Source of the DNA: an uncultured Clostridia bacterium
GTDB lineage: Bacteria; Bacillota; Clostridia; Oscillospirales; Oscillospiraceae
Direction of reading: 5' to 3'
Assembly (NCBI GenBank): GCA_947176425.1
Contig: CAMWQV010000070.1
Location: 1-8,124, forward strand
DNA: 8,124 nt
The notes beneath the pieces are model-generated. The model was not told the DNA's origin and did not search any database. It saw only the letters and a list, made by a program, of their open reading frames with translations. A program made the translations under genes and the position numbers. Shown here piece after piece: positions 1 to 7,600 of this stretch (positions within the stretch are counted from its first letter, which is position 1; each line of letters opens with the position of its first letter).

Positions 1-658
1 ATCCCGTTTCTGCGGCCTCCGGTACGGGCAGTCTGGTGAAGAACGCCGCCCTGCCTGTGGTGTGGACCTCCGTCTCAAACACCAGCTCGTCCGGCTGCTC
101 CGGTATTGGCAGACGAATATGCGCAGACATATAACCACCGCAAAAAAGAGTGGTTTCCACAGCCTGATGGACAGCCGCAGTCCTTACGGAAAGATGCGCT
201 GGTTTTATCTCGCTGATATACTTGAATACTTTCTCATACGGCACAACTTTCCCGTCAGAGTGCAGAGTAACGTCAAAACTGTACGGCGCTGTGAAGTCAG
301 TCACATCAGCTTTTACTCCTGCAATCAGTTCGATCCCGCGCCGCACAACCTCCGGATTGATAGGCCGTGTCCCGATGATTTTAGCTAAAATCCGCTGCCG
401 CCGCTCTTGCAGGGTCAGACGTTCGTCCGGCTCAAATCCATACACCCACTCCCAGATGCCAATACTCCATGTGCAGGTCTGCACAAAAATTTCTTGCTTG
501 AGGTCACTTGACCACGCCGCCATTTCGTCCCACTCACGTCCAATTACCTCATACAGCCACAAGCCTGTGCAGGAACGGTCATAAAATCCAGCTGTTACCA
601 TGCGCAGAAATGCCGCCGCCTCTGGGCTGTGGATGATGTCCAGGTCAGGTTTGGACAC
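1..658 (-). CDS. xkdU: XkdU/YmfQ-like baseplate protein (DUF2313), 3' end cut by window
   Basis: Tail/baseplate protein of the XkdU/YmfQ family (DUF2313), thought to join baseplate J in the wedge next to the fibre attachment site. The frame opens with GTG at 658, overlaps the last 14 nt of the baseplate J gene, and stays open to position 2, giving at least 219 residues. The start is supported by a strong GGAGG sequence 9 nt upstream. Family-like features seen: a helical N-terminus (SPEAAAFLRM), a Trp-rich block TWSIGIWEWVYGF (residues 62-74), the basic RRQRILAKIIG stretch followed by RPINPEVV (86-105), and KPAHLSVRT (152-160), which normally lies near the end of the core. About 60 more residues follow, so the protein is longer at its C-terminus than the roughly 190-residue members I know. 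Family assignment is fairly sure. The molecular role is inferred from the family and position. Confidence 0.85.
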   Translation of the reverse strand, partial: MSKPDLDIIHSPEAAAFLRMVTAGFYDRSCTGLWLYEVIGREWDEMAAWSSDLKQEIFVQTCTWSIGIWEWVYGFEPDERLTLQERRQRILAKIIGTRPINPEVVRRGIELIAGVKADVTDFTAPYSFDVTLHSDGKVVPYEKVFKYISEIKPAHLSVRTAAVHQAVETTLFCGGYMSAHIRLPIPEQPDELVFETEVHTTGRAAFFTRLPVPEAAETG

Positions 659-1880
659 GCAATGCCACCTCCCCCGTCACAGGATACTGTACCTGCGTTA
701 CAGGAATGTTCTCAAAGCCGCCGTTGATTGTCAGGCTTGAGTAGTCCTTTACGCCGTCCGTCTTTGCCAGGACCGCGCCGACCTGCACCCACCGGACGTA
801 TCCGGTACGTGTACGGAAATTCTCGGTTGTTTCCTGTCCGGCTTCCAGCCAGTAGCTGTGCAGGTTCTTTTTGAATCGTGCGGTTACGGTTTCGATGTCC
901 GCCCCGTCATCCAATAAAACATCTGCTGCGATGTTAACAGTCAGCCCTTCCGGAGCTGTCACGGTCAGGTGTGCGCCTATAGGGGCCAGCCGTTCGATGT
1001 CATCATCCGCGCTTCCCATAATGTGCAGATACACCGCATCCAGAATTTGCTGGTTTGCCGGCAATCCGTTGCTGTCGATGACTGTCAGGCGCACTGCTCC
1101 TGAGCATCGGTCGTATCCGCACTGGTCTATGTAGTGAAAATTCTTCGGAAGGGTCGGGTCTGCCCATTCAGGTTCTACGATGATCTGTCCAACACCTGAA
1201 ACTTCTTTCCCCCAACGGATGTAATCTGCCACACACCCCGTCATAGACGAACCTATTCGCATTGCATCAAGAATGCGGATGACATAATCCTCATCTGTTT
1301 CTGCTTCTGTACCGCCTGTCATCGGTTCAGGGTTCGTAACATAGGCAATACCGCTTATTGGGTTGACCATCAATTTGATGGTATCCTTTGCTACATTGCC
1401 GGTAAGACCGCCTTCTACCGCCCGGATATGGACAGTGTTTGTGACCTTATTTTTGCTGTCCGGCGTTCCGTTCAGCGTGACGCTTTCTGTTGTCTCAAAT
1501 ATCACACTGGAGGTCAGCGCTGCCGGAGTCGCAAATTGGAAACCGGAGGGAATGAACGTTTCCGGCGTTCCCGTGATGTCCAGCGTCCCTGTGGCGTGGT
1601 TTGCCGCCCTGCGGATGGTGTTTACTTTTTCTCCATGAAGATCAAGCCATTTCCCATATGCCCAGTGCGGGAATATCAATTTCACGGTCTCGTTCAGCGA
1701 AAATTCCACAAACTCCGCTTTCTCCAACGCTGACGGACGGGTGAAGTCCCAAGGGATATTGCCCTCGCTCTTGTCTATCCCAGCTGGGAGAGCGTCCAGC
1801 ATCCGCCTGTGGATTTCGTCTGCGCTCTGTCCCTGCAAAAACTCTGGGGGTGTGTATGGGTAATTATAGTCACCTGCCAC
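645..1880 (-). CDS. xkdT: Baseplate J / gp47-type wedge protein (XkdT-like)
   Basis: Baseplate wedge protein of the P2 gpJ / T4 gp6 / PBSX XkdT family, 411 residues. Such proteins build the ring that links sheath, hub and fibres. The N-terminal part carries the family pattern: DFTRPSALEKAEF (45-57), YGKWLDLHGE (75-84), then TGTPETFIPSGFQFAT (103-118). The middle has AVEGGLTGNVAKDTI (154-168), INP-type turn VNPISGI (172-178), and the hallmark GGTEAETDEDYVIRILDAM (189-207). The C-terminal half (about 260-411) alternates beta strands and helices, ending in INGGFENIPV and TGEVAL. A loop at about 238-260 contains two cysteines (254, 259). The start is GTG at 1880, chosen because AAGGAGG lies 9 nt upstream and the product begins with a natural MAGDYNYPYTPPEF leader. 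It follows the gp25-like gene by 20 nt and overlaps the next gene by 14 nt. Apparently complete. Confidence 0.95.
   Translation of the reverse strand: MAGDYNYPYTPPEFLQGQSADEIHRRMLDALPAGIDKSEGNIPWDFTRPSALEKAEFVEFSLNETVKLIFPHWAYGKWLDLHGEKVNTIRRAANHATGTLDITGTPETFIPSGFQFATPAALTSSVIFETTESVTLNGTPDSKNKVTNTVHIRAVEGGLTGNVAKDTIKLMVNPISGIAYVTNPEPMTGGTEAETDEDYVIRILDAMRIGSSMTGCVADYIRWGKEVSGVGQIIVEPEWADPTLPKNFHYIDQCGYDRCSGAVRLTVIDSNGLPANQQILDAVYLHIMGSADDDIERLAPIGAHLTVTAPEGLTVNIAADVLLDDGADIETVTARFKKNLHSYWLEAGQETTENFRTRTGYVRWVQVGAVLAKTDGVKDYSSLTINGGFENIPVTQVQYPVTGEVALRVQT
665..675 (-). promoter_or_regulatory. Ribosome binding site of the xkdU-like gene
   Basis: Read on the minus strand, GGGGGAGGTGG runs from 675 to 665 and contains a full GGAGG core (672-668), 9 nt before the GTG at 658. 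It lies inside the end of the baseplate J coding region. It decides the GTG start over the next in-frame ATG (residue 20), and with the 14-nt overlap suggests translational coupling of the two genes. Confidence 0.75.
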
Positions 1881-1889
1881 TGTCTGCCG

Positions 1890-1896
1890 CCTCCTT
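1890..1896 (-). promoter_or_regulatory. Ribosome binding site of the baseplate J gene
   Basis: AAGGAGG on the minus strand (1896 to 1890), 9 nt before the GTG at 1880. It fills most of the 20-nt gap after the gp25-like stop codon. It is the main reason to place the start at this GTG. Confidence 0.8.
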
Positions 1897-1900
1897 CCGG

Positions 1901-2353
1901 TTATTTGTTGAGTTTCGTTTTAATGCTTGCTGTGTTTCCGTCTCTGCCTACCACTGTGCATTCCAGCCACAGGTTATCGCCCTCCCAGCTGAATACGAAA
2001 TCACGCACTTGTGCGGTTCGTCCCATTGGATCTGAAAGGAGGGCTTCGGTAATCGTGCGCTCAAACGTGCTTTCCACCGCTTTATGACCCGGTTCTTTGA
2101 ACGCCTCATCCGCTTCTATTCCCGCATTTGGACTATATGCACAGTGCGCCCACCGCTGGGTCAGAATGGATTTGGTACACCAGAGTACCCAAGCGTCATA
2201 CCCGCTTCCATAGAGCAGCTTACCCGCTCCGTCCATCACAAAGTCTCCGGTTTCCACGTTCCACATTGGTGCCGGCAGATATCTCTCAGTAATTTCCGGT
2301 TCTTCTGCCAGTGTTGACGGAACATCAAAGACAGGGAATAAATTCTTTGCCAT
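1901..2353 (-). CDS. xkdS: gp25-like sheath initiator, DUF2634 (XkdS-like)
   Basis: Small baseplate protein of the DUF2634/XkdS family, the Gram-positive counterpart of T4 gp25 and P2 gpW. This group joins the wedge to the first sheath ring and so starts sheath polymerisation. It has 150 residues, a usual length for the family. Seen: the typical N-terminus MAKNLFPVFDVP, an acidic linker, the central TQRWAHCAYSPNAGIE block (65-80) resembling the family's TQR...YS...GIE pattern, a helix FERTITEALLSDPMGR (97-112), and the closing strands VRDFVFSWEGDNLWLECTV (116-134). It lies between the DUF2577 gene (39-nt gap) and baseplate J (20-nt gap), the same place as xkdS in PBSX. Start ATG at 2353. GGGGAG lies 12 nt upstream, a rather long spacing, and may be partly hidden in a small hairpin. 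Complete and unbroken. Confidence 0.9.
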   Translation of the reverse strand: MAKNLFPVFDVPSTLAEEPEITERYLPAPMWNVETGDFVMDGAGKLLYGSGYDAWVLWCTKSILTQRWAHCAYSPNAGIEADEAFKEPGHKAVESTFERTITEALLSDPMGRTAQVRDFVFSWEGDNLWLECTVVGRDGNTASIKTKLNK

Positions 2354-2365
2354 TTTCTTTTCACA

Positions 2366-2387
2366 CTCCCCAGTTTCAATCTGCGGG
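2366..2387 (-). promoter_or_regulatory. Possible hairpin covering the ribosome binding site of the gp25-like gene
   Basis: In the transcript, CCC (2387-2385), a bulged G, then CAG (2383-2381) can pair with CTG (2373-2371) and GGG (2370-2368) around a 7-nt loop. The 3' arm includes most of GGGGAG (2371-2366), the only clear Shine-Dalgarno sequence before the ATG at 2353. It could lower initiation, but the stem is only 6 bp with a bulge and may be chance. Confidence 0.25.
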
Positions 2388-2392
2388 GGGTA

Positions 2393-2923
2393 TCATATTT
2401 CAGTAGCGGGGAGAACAATGTCAATCACACAGGCGTCATCGCCCACCCAAGCCACCAGCACACGGTCTCCCGGTTCAAGATGGCGCATTTTTTCCGGTAT
2501 CAGAACATGGTGCTGGTGCATTCCGTCCGAACTGTCCCCGCCAACAACCCGCTCCGATGGGATGGGAGGGTCCGGCGCGGGGCCGGTTTCCTCTCCCGTA
2601 GTGCCTGTGACCTTGCCGCCATGATGATCGCAGGTGAGGTCGTGCGTTTTGTGGATGTGGGAGCCGCTGTGCGGCATCCCTATGTCCTGCGTCTTTGCCA
2701 GAATATTGTTGGTTGGTCCCAGCGTCATCTGACGGCAGACCATGTAATCGCTCTGCGGAATCGGAACAGGAAACTTGTTCGTCAGCAGGCTCATGTCCTC
2801 TTGTATCACGCCGAAGTCCAGAACCTGCGGCTTATCGCTTATCCCGTGCATACGGCTCTGAAGGACTTCTGCCAGCTTGTTAATGCCCTCATTGCCCATT
2901 GTCCTTTCCTGCTTGCGCTCCAT
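2393..2923 (-). CDS. xkdR: DUF2577 tail-tip/spike-position protein with His-rich insert (XkdR-like)
   Basis: Member of the DUF2577 (XkdR) family, 176 residues. By position between the hub gene and the gp25-like gene it fills the slot of the gpV/gp5-type puncturing spike; that role is inference. Seen: a basic N-terminus and helix INKLAEVLQSRM (14-25), an opening strand VLDFGVIQEDMSLL (34-47), FPVPIPQSDYMVCR (51-64), and a closing OB-fold-like part HLEPGDRVLVAWVGDDAC (148-165) ending in VIDIVLP. Between about residues 82 and 140 is an insert rich in His, Gly and Pro: six His between 85 and 101, including an HIH, then an acidic Pro-rich linker, then HQHH (136-139). This makes the protein longer than the roughly 110-residue members I know. 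Two starts are possible: ATG at 2923 (AGG 7 nt upstream) and ATG at 2899 (AGGA 7 nt upstream). It follows the hub gene by 8 nt. Confidence 0.8.
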   Translation of the reverse strand: MERKQERTMGNEGINKLAEVLQSRMHGISDKPQVLDFGVIQEDMSLLTNKFPVPIPQSDYMVCRQMTLGPTNNILAKTQDIGMPHSGSHIHKTHDLTCDHHGGKVTGTTGEETGPAPDPPIPSERVVGGDSSDGMHQHHVLIPEKMRHLEPGDRVLVAWVGDDACVIDIVLPATEI

Positions 2924-2931
2924 TGCATCAC

Positions 2932-3930
2932 CTATTCTTTCCGCCGCAGGGTCATCGTCATCTGTTTGGAGGTGGCGTTGTGGGACACTCCGATTACATA
3001 AAACGTGCCGACAAGATTTCCTGCCGCCACGCCAACTGCGTCGCCGCGCCGGAGAAATGGAAGGTCAGCGGAATTCAGCATAATGGATTCCTCCGGTTTC
3101 CCGCGCTCTTTCAGAATCGCTTGGGCTTCCGCATTCGCTTCCCCGATCTTCTTGTTGCTGTCCCGTCGTACCACTTCCTGGAGGACACCATATTCCAAAT
3201 TGCCGTCTATCACAGCGTCCACGCTTGACCGTCCCTCGTTGTCCGCTTTTCCGATGATCTTTACCCGCGTGACAAGATTGTTGATGGTCAGCTTGTCGCT
3301 CGTGCTTATGGAATTGTCCGTATTGAACTGATAAACATCCGAGTTCGTTCCATAGTCGGAGATTACCAGACCGCCGTCTTTGTATAGAGCAACGTACTGT
3401 GAACTCGTCTGCTGTTTCACTTCGTCCAGCAGCTTAATGATCATGTCGCTGACCGCGTCGCAGTTGAACACCTTTTTTTCGTGCGTGATCTGTTTGCTCC
3501 ACTTGTAACTCAGCGGCACACCCCAATCCCCGCAGATGTTGTTGAGGATTGCTGTGGTGGACATTCCAGCAGAAAAATACTTGAAGTCCTTGCTCTGCTG
3601 CAGCCGGATCATAGGGTCATATGCGGTGATGGTCAATTCTTTGTTCTGTGCGCTCTTGTAATCCCATTCCCATATCGTTCCTTGAAACAGGAGCTGGCTG
3701 CCGCTGCCGCAGTTCGCTGAAATCTTGATAATGCAGTTGATTTTGACCAGCTGCATTAAATACCCCGATTCCATCTTGCAGTTTGCCAGTTTCAGGGCAG
3801 CCCTCTGCGCCAGCTGCCCCTCCTGTTCCTCCCACGACAGGGAAAGAAGGGCGCGGTCCAGGTCGTACACGGCCCCTGTTTCGGTGATGAGGTCTACATG
3901 GTAGGTAATCTTTGCAACGTCTACGGCCAT
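2932..3930 (-). CDS. xkdQ: Tail hub protein, gpD/gp27-like (XkdQ/YqbQ family)
   Basis: Tail hub protein of the XkdQ/YqbQ group, related in fold to P2 gpD and T4 gp27, 332 residues, near the family's usual length. Such proteins form the ring between the tail tube and the spike. Seen: an N-terminal beta domain with SLSWEEQEGQLAQRAALKLAN (split over 30-50), the GTIWEWDYKSAQNKELTITAYD block (84-105), which is the family signature before PMIRLQQSKDFKYFS, then ILNNICGDWGVPL (128-140), the VFNCDAVSDMIIKLLDEV helix (154-171), and a C-terminal half with LVTRVKIIGKAD (219-230) and LPFLRRGDAVGVAAG (290-304). No peptidoglycan hydrolase motif is visible. ATG at 3930 has AAAGGAGGG upstream with 7-nt spacing. 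It lies 23 nt after the LysM gene and 8 nt before the DUF2577 gene. Complete. Confidence 0.9.
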   Translation of the reverse strand: MAVDVAKITYHVDLITETGAVYDLDRALLSLSWEEQEGQLAQRAALKLANCKMESGYLMQLVKINCIIKISANCGSGSQLLFQGTIWEWDYKSAQNKELTITAYDPMIRLQQSKDFKYFSAGMSTTAILNNICGDWGVPLSYKWSKQITHEKKVFNCDAVSDMIIKLLDEVKQQTSSQYVALYKDGGLVISDYGTNSDVYQFNTDNSISTSDKLTINNLVTRVKIIGKADNEGRSSVDAVIDGNLEYGVLQEVVRRDSNKKIGEANAEAQAILKERGKPEESIMLNSADLPFLRRGDAVGVAAGNLVGTFYVIGVSHNATSKQMTMTLRRKE

Positions 3931-3936
3931 GTGCTG

Positions 3937-3945
3937 CCCTCCTTT
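3937..3945 (-). promoter_or_regulatory. Ribosome binding site of the hub gene
   Basis: AAAGGAGGG on the minus strand (3945 to 3937), 7 nt from the GGAGG core to the ATG at 3930. It occupies the 23-nt gap after the LysM gene and fixes the hub start. Confidence 0.8.
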
Positions 3946-3953
3946 CTCTGCCG

Positions 3954-4619
3954 CTACGGAATGGTCAGCACCTGCCCTGGGTAGATCAGATTCGGATTGC
4001 TGCCGATCACACCCTTGTTCGCTTCAAAAAGACGGGGGTAGTCAGAGCCTTTCCCATAGACCTGCTGGGCGATTTTCCACAAACTGTCCCCACTGGTTAC
4101 GGTGTAGGTCTCTGCCTGCTTTGGTGCTGTCCGTTCTGCTGCTTCTGCTTTATTGTTCAGCGGTTCCGGCTGTGCGGTTTCTGTTGATATGCTGATATCC
4201 TTTGCCTGTATCAGCGCAAGGGAGTAATTGATATCTCCATACCCGCCTGTGGGCGTACCTGTAAAATTCGACAGGTACACATCGCAGTTGATTGGTGTTT
4301 CGGTTATCAGCAGCCGCGCCTTGACGGGCTTCCCATGCTGTGCTTTCAGGTTGTCTATCCAGTGATAGATTGCTTTCGGGTCCTGCCATTCAAGCACATA
4401 AGGCGCGTCCTTACGCTTTTCTCCCGGAAAAATTCCGTTCCAGCTGATCGTATCCAGAGACGTGCCGCTGGGAATTTTCACTTCGCCTATGTCCAGAATC
4501 GTGTAACTGCCGAATTGGTTCGCCAGCTTCACGCTGATTTCTGTCGGAAGCATGGGGAAGCGCAAACGGTCGTTGGTTGTCAGGTTTGTCAAATAAATAT
4601 CCACTCTCAGCTCCCCCAT
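3954..4619 (-). CDS. xkdP: LysM-domain baseplate/tail-tip protein (XkdP-like)
   Basis: Tail-tip protein of the XkdP type, 221 residues. LysM binds peptidoglycan glycans in general; in this tail family (related to T4 gp53) it is thought to hold baseplate parts together. Seen: an N-terminal domain (1-145) with FPMLPTEISVKLANQFGSY (21-39), GEVKIPSGTSLDTISWNGIFP (split over 45-65) and NLKAQHGKPVKARLLITETP (90-109); an acidic, Ala- and Glu-rich linker (146-169); and a single C-terminal LysM (171-221) with TYTVTSGDSLWKIAQQVYG, then IYPGQVLTIP. Length is close to PBSX XkdP. ATG at 4619 overlaps the tape measure stop by 13 nt. Only a weak GAAAGAG precedes it (4628-4622), so translation probably depends on coupling to the tape measure gene. 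Complete. Confidence 0.92.
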   Translation of the reverse strand: MGELRVDIYLTNLTTNDRLRFPMLPTEISVKLANQFGSYTILDIGEVKIPSGTSLDTISWNGIFPGEKRKDAPYVLEWQDPKAIYHWIDNLKAQHGKPVKARLLITETPINCDVYLSNFTGTPTGGYGDINYSLALIQAKDISISTETAQPEPLNNKAEAAERTAPKQAETYTVTSGDSLWKIAQQVYGKGSDYPRLFEANKGVIGSNPNLIYPGQVLTIP

Positions 4620-7600
4620 TGCTCTTTCGGTGTATTCGCAAAGGCTTGTTTCATGCCTACCGCCAGCCGGTAGGCAATTTCATCCGTCATTTCAAGCGCC
4701 TTCTCCTGTATGATGTCCGCAAGAGCTTGTGCATCCGACGCGTCTCCGCCGTTGACATTGATCTCATACGTCAAATTTCCAATATCGACATAGACGGCCA
4801 TGTTGCCGCTTTTCGGACTTGCATTGCCGACGGGTGTAAGTGGACTCCAGTCCGGCTGCGGATTGCCGTCTGAATTTTCGTGCTGGGCAGATTTCCGATT
4901 ATCGCCCAGCACTTCGGCAAGGCCGTTATCAGACTGTGACCTTTCGAGCGGCGCTCCGACAATGCCGCCGTCTGCGTAGGGCTTTACGCCCAGCAGCTCG
5001 CCTGTTTTTTCCCAAAGAGCGATTCCCTTGTCTCTACGCTTGCCGGACAGCGGGATAATCGCTTCTGCGCCGTCCTCCGCCACCAGTCCGACGTGCGGGG
5101 TTGTCATAATACCGCCCTCCGCATGGGCTGTTGCCGCTTGATGTCCTGCGCTGGCATTGCTCGTAACGCTGCCCCAAATGCCGCTGAAGAATCCGGTGAT
5201 CTTCTCCTTTACGTTGCTGAAAAATCCGCTGACACTCTCCCCAACGCTGGAGATCGCTTTCGGTACCGCTTGGGTGAAGAAATTCACAATGCCATCCCAG
5301 AGATTGCTGAAAAACTTCGGCACGGTTTCGGTAAAGAACGTGTTCACAGCTCCTCCAACAGTGTCGATTGCGCTGGGTACCGTCTCAGTAAAGAAGGCTG
5401 TGATCCCTTCCCACAGGTTTCCGAAAAACTGCGGTACAGTTTCCGTAAAGAACGCAGTAACAGCACCGCCGACCGCTTCAATAGCAGCAGGTACGGTTCC
5501 TGTAAAGAATCCGGCCGCGCTGTCCCAAAGGCCGGAGAAAAAGTCCGGCACTGTCTCGGTAAAAAACGTTGACAATGCGCTCCCCACCGTTTCGACTGCC
5601 GCCGGTACTGTTGTGGTGAAGAAGTTTGTGATACCGTCCCAAAGACTGCCAAAAAATTCAGGTACAGTTTCCGTGAAGAACACTTGAATCTTTCCGGCCG
5701 CATAGCCAATAGCAAAAGGCACAGTCTCTGTTAGGAAGCTCCTTGCGCCCGTTACAAGTTCCTCAAATTTTTCTGGCACGGTCTCAGTAAAGAAGCCTTT
5801 GACGGCTCTTCCTGCGCTGTTCAGTGCCTGCGGTACGGTTTCGGTGAAGAACCCCTTTGCTTCCTCTGCAAACTCCCCAAACTTTTCCGGCACGGTTTCC
5901 GTGAAGAATCCATTAACTGCTGTCCCTGCGGTTTTAAGGGCGGGTGCCACGGAATTGTCATAGAAGCTCTTTGCCCCCTCTGCAAAATCGCCGAACTTCT
6001 CTGGCACCGTTTCCGTGAAAAATCCCTTGACCGCTGTTCCAGCTTTGGATAAGGCTTTTGCGATATTTGAACCGCCTATAGTTGCGCCTGCCGCACCAAT
6101 TCCTGCGCCGACTGCGCCGCCGACGGCAGTTCCCACCCCAGGGAGAATACTGCCGACTGCTGCTCCAATACCTGCACCCTTGAGTGCGCCCCCAGCCACG
6201 TTGGAAACCTTGCGCCCCACGCTTTCATTACCAAGTATGCCGTCGCCCAGTCCGCCAAGAGCTGCGCCAATCCCGGACGCCACCTTATTTCCAGTGCTGT
6301 CCGATCCAGTCCACTCCCTTGCTTTTTTCGTTCCCTTGTACGCGTCTGCGGTCATCTGAATGGCAGAGGTGACACCTGCAAGAACTGGGACAGCTTTCGC
6401 CAGTTTGTTTACGGCTGGTGCTATTGTTGTTCCTAATTTAGTAGCAATCCCAAATTGTCCCGACTGTGCCATACTAAGCGCAGCGTCAGCCGCATGACTG
6501 CCGTTTGCCGCGGCGTTGAAAGTCTTTACTCCGCTTGCAACATCCCGGACCGCTTTTGCGCCGTTCATAACGGCCTTTCCGCCCTTGTAGACTTTGCGTC
6601 CGACTTGGCCTGCCTTAAACGCACCATAGCCGAGAGCTGCCGCTGACAATGCGCTGGTACCACTGGCTTCTTTTCCTCCTGGGAGCAGAGCAGCCGCATC
6701 TTTGACCAGGAATTTCAGCCCGTTTTTCAGGGCCTCTCCCAGTCTCTTGGATACTTCGCTCCAGTCGAATCCCTTCATGAATCCATCGAAAAAGGATTTT
6801 CCAATATCTGCGCCTTCCGTCGCTGCGCTGCTTACGTCTACACCGAATAGGGCGAGGATTCCGGTTTTTATTGCCGTTCCCAAACCTTCCCCGATGCTGT
6901 TTGCCTTGTCTGCCAGCCAGGTCTTGCCTGTGCCGCTCCACCATTTGTCAAACGGTTCTGCAATCAGCTTATCCCATGCCAGCTTGATCTTGTCCCACAG
7001 CGTTTCCGCGTTCTGCCATTCCTGGCTTCCTGTCAGCGATTTTACAGATTCTATTACGCCGTCAATTTTGCCTGTGACAAAATCAACTGCGCTTTCTACG
7101 GCGTTCTGAATGTCCGGCATATGCGCTGTCACCCAATCTACAAGCCCTTTGACGTATGGCTGCAGCTTCTCTCCAACAGCGATCTTCACGCCCTCTGCTG
7201 CACTCTGGAGGTAGTAGAGGGAACCTTGCAGGGTGTCCATCTTGATACCTGCCATCTTTGCGGCAGCTCCCGAGGAATTGTTGATCGCATTGGTCAGCTT
7301 GTTGAAATCCTCATCAGACGCCTGCACGATAGCCAGCATTCCGCTGAGGGCGTTCTGCCCTGCGAGGTTGGTCATGGTGGCGGTCTGTTCGGCTTCAGAC
7401 AGCTTGGCATAGCCCGTGCGCATATCCTTCATGATGGTCATCAGGCTTTTGGCCTTGCCGCTGTCATCTGTCATGGAAACGCCGAGTTTCCGCATTGCGT
7501 CCACCACAGCGTTGCTTTCATCCGCTGCCAGTCCCTCTTGTTTGCTCATTCGGGCAAGGGTGGCGCGGAGGGCTGTACCTGCACTGGAACCGTCTATAGC

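Noticed and set aside
62..584. Two overlapping plus-strand open frames at the left edge
   Set aside because: The minus strand here holds a continuous XkdU/YmfQ-like frame with a strong ribosome binding site; the plus-strand products look like nothing known.
645..2353. Several short plus-strand frames opposite baseplate J and the gp25-like gene
   Set aside because: All lie opposite genes with clear family signatures and have low-complexity, Ser/Arg/Pro-rich products typical of antisense reading.
2480..3001. Plus-strand open frame of 173 codons
   Set aside because: Antisense to the DUF2577 and hub genes, both strongly supported. No recognisable domain, and it crosses a gene boundary.
3954..4112. 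LysM protein as a cell wall hydrolase
   Set aside because: Only a binding LysM is present. The N-terminal domain matches the XkdP structural type and shows no hydrolase catalytic motif.
5157..5687. Plus-strand open frame with its own repeats (GTVSVKN every 19 residues)
   Set aside because: It is the exact antisense of the FFTETVP repeat array; any periodic gene gives a periodic complement. It has no family likeness and lies fully within a well-supported gene.
5225..6022. CRISPR array or intergenic DNA repeat
   Set aside because: The repeat is in frame, has a period that is a multiple of three without spacers, and varies mostly at third codon positions, so it is a protein repeat.
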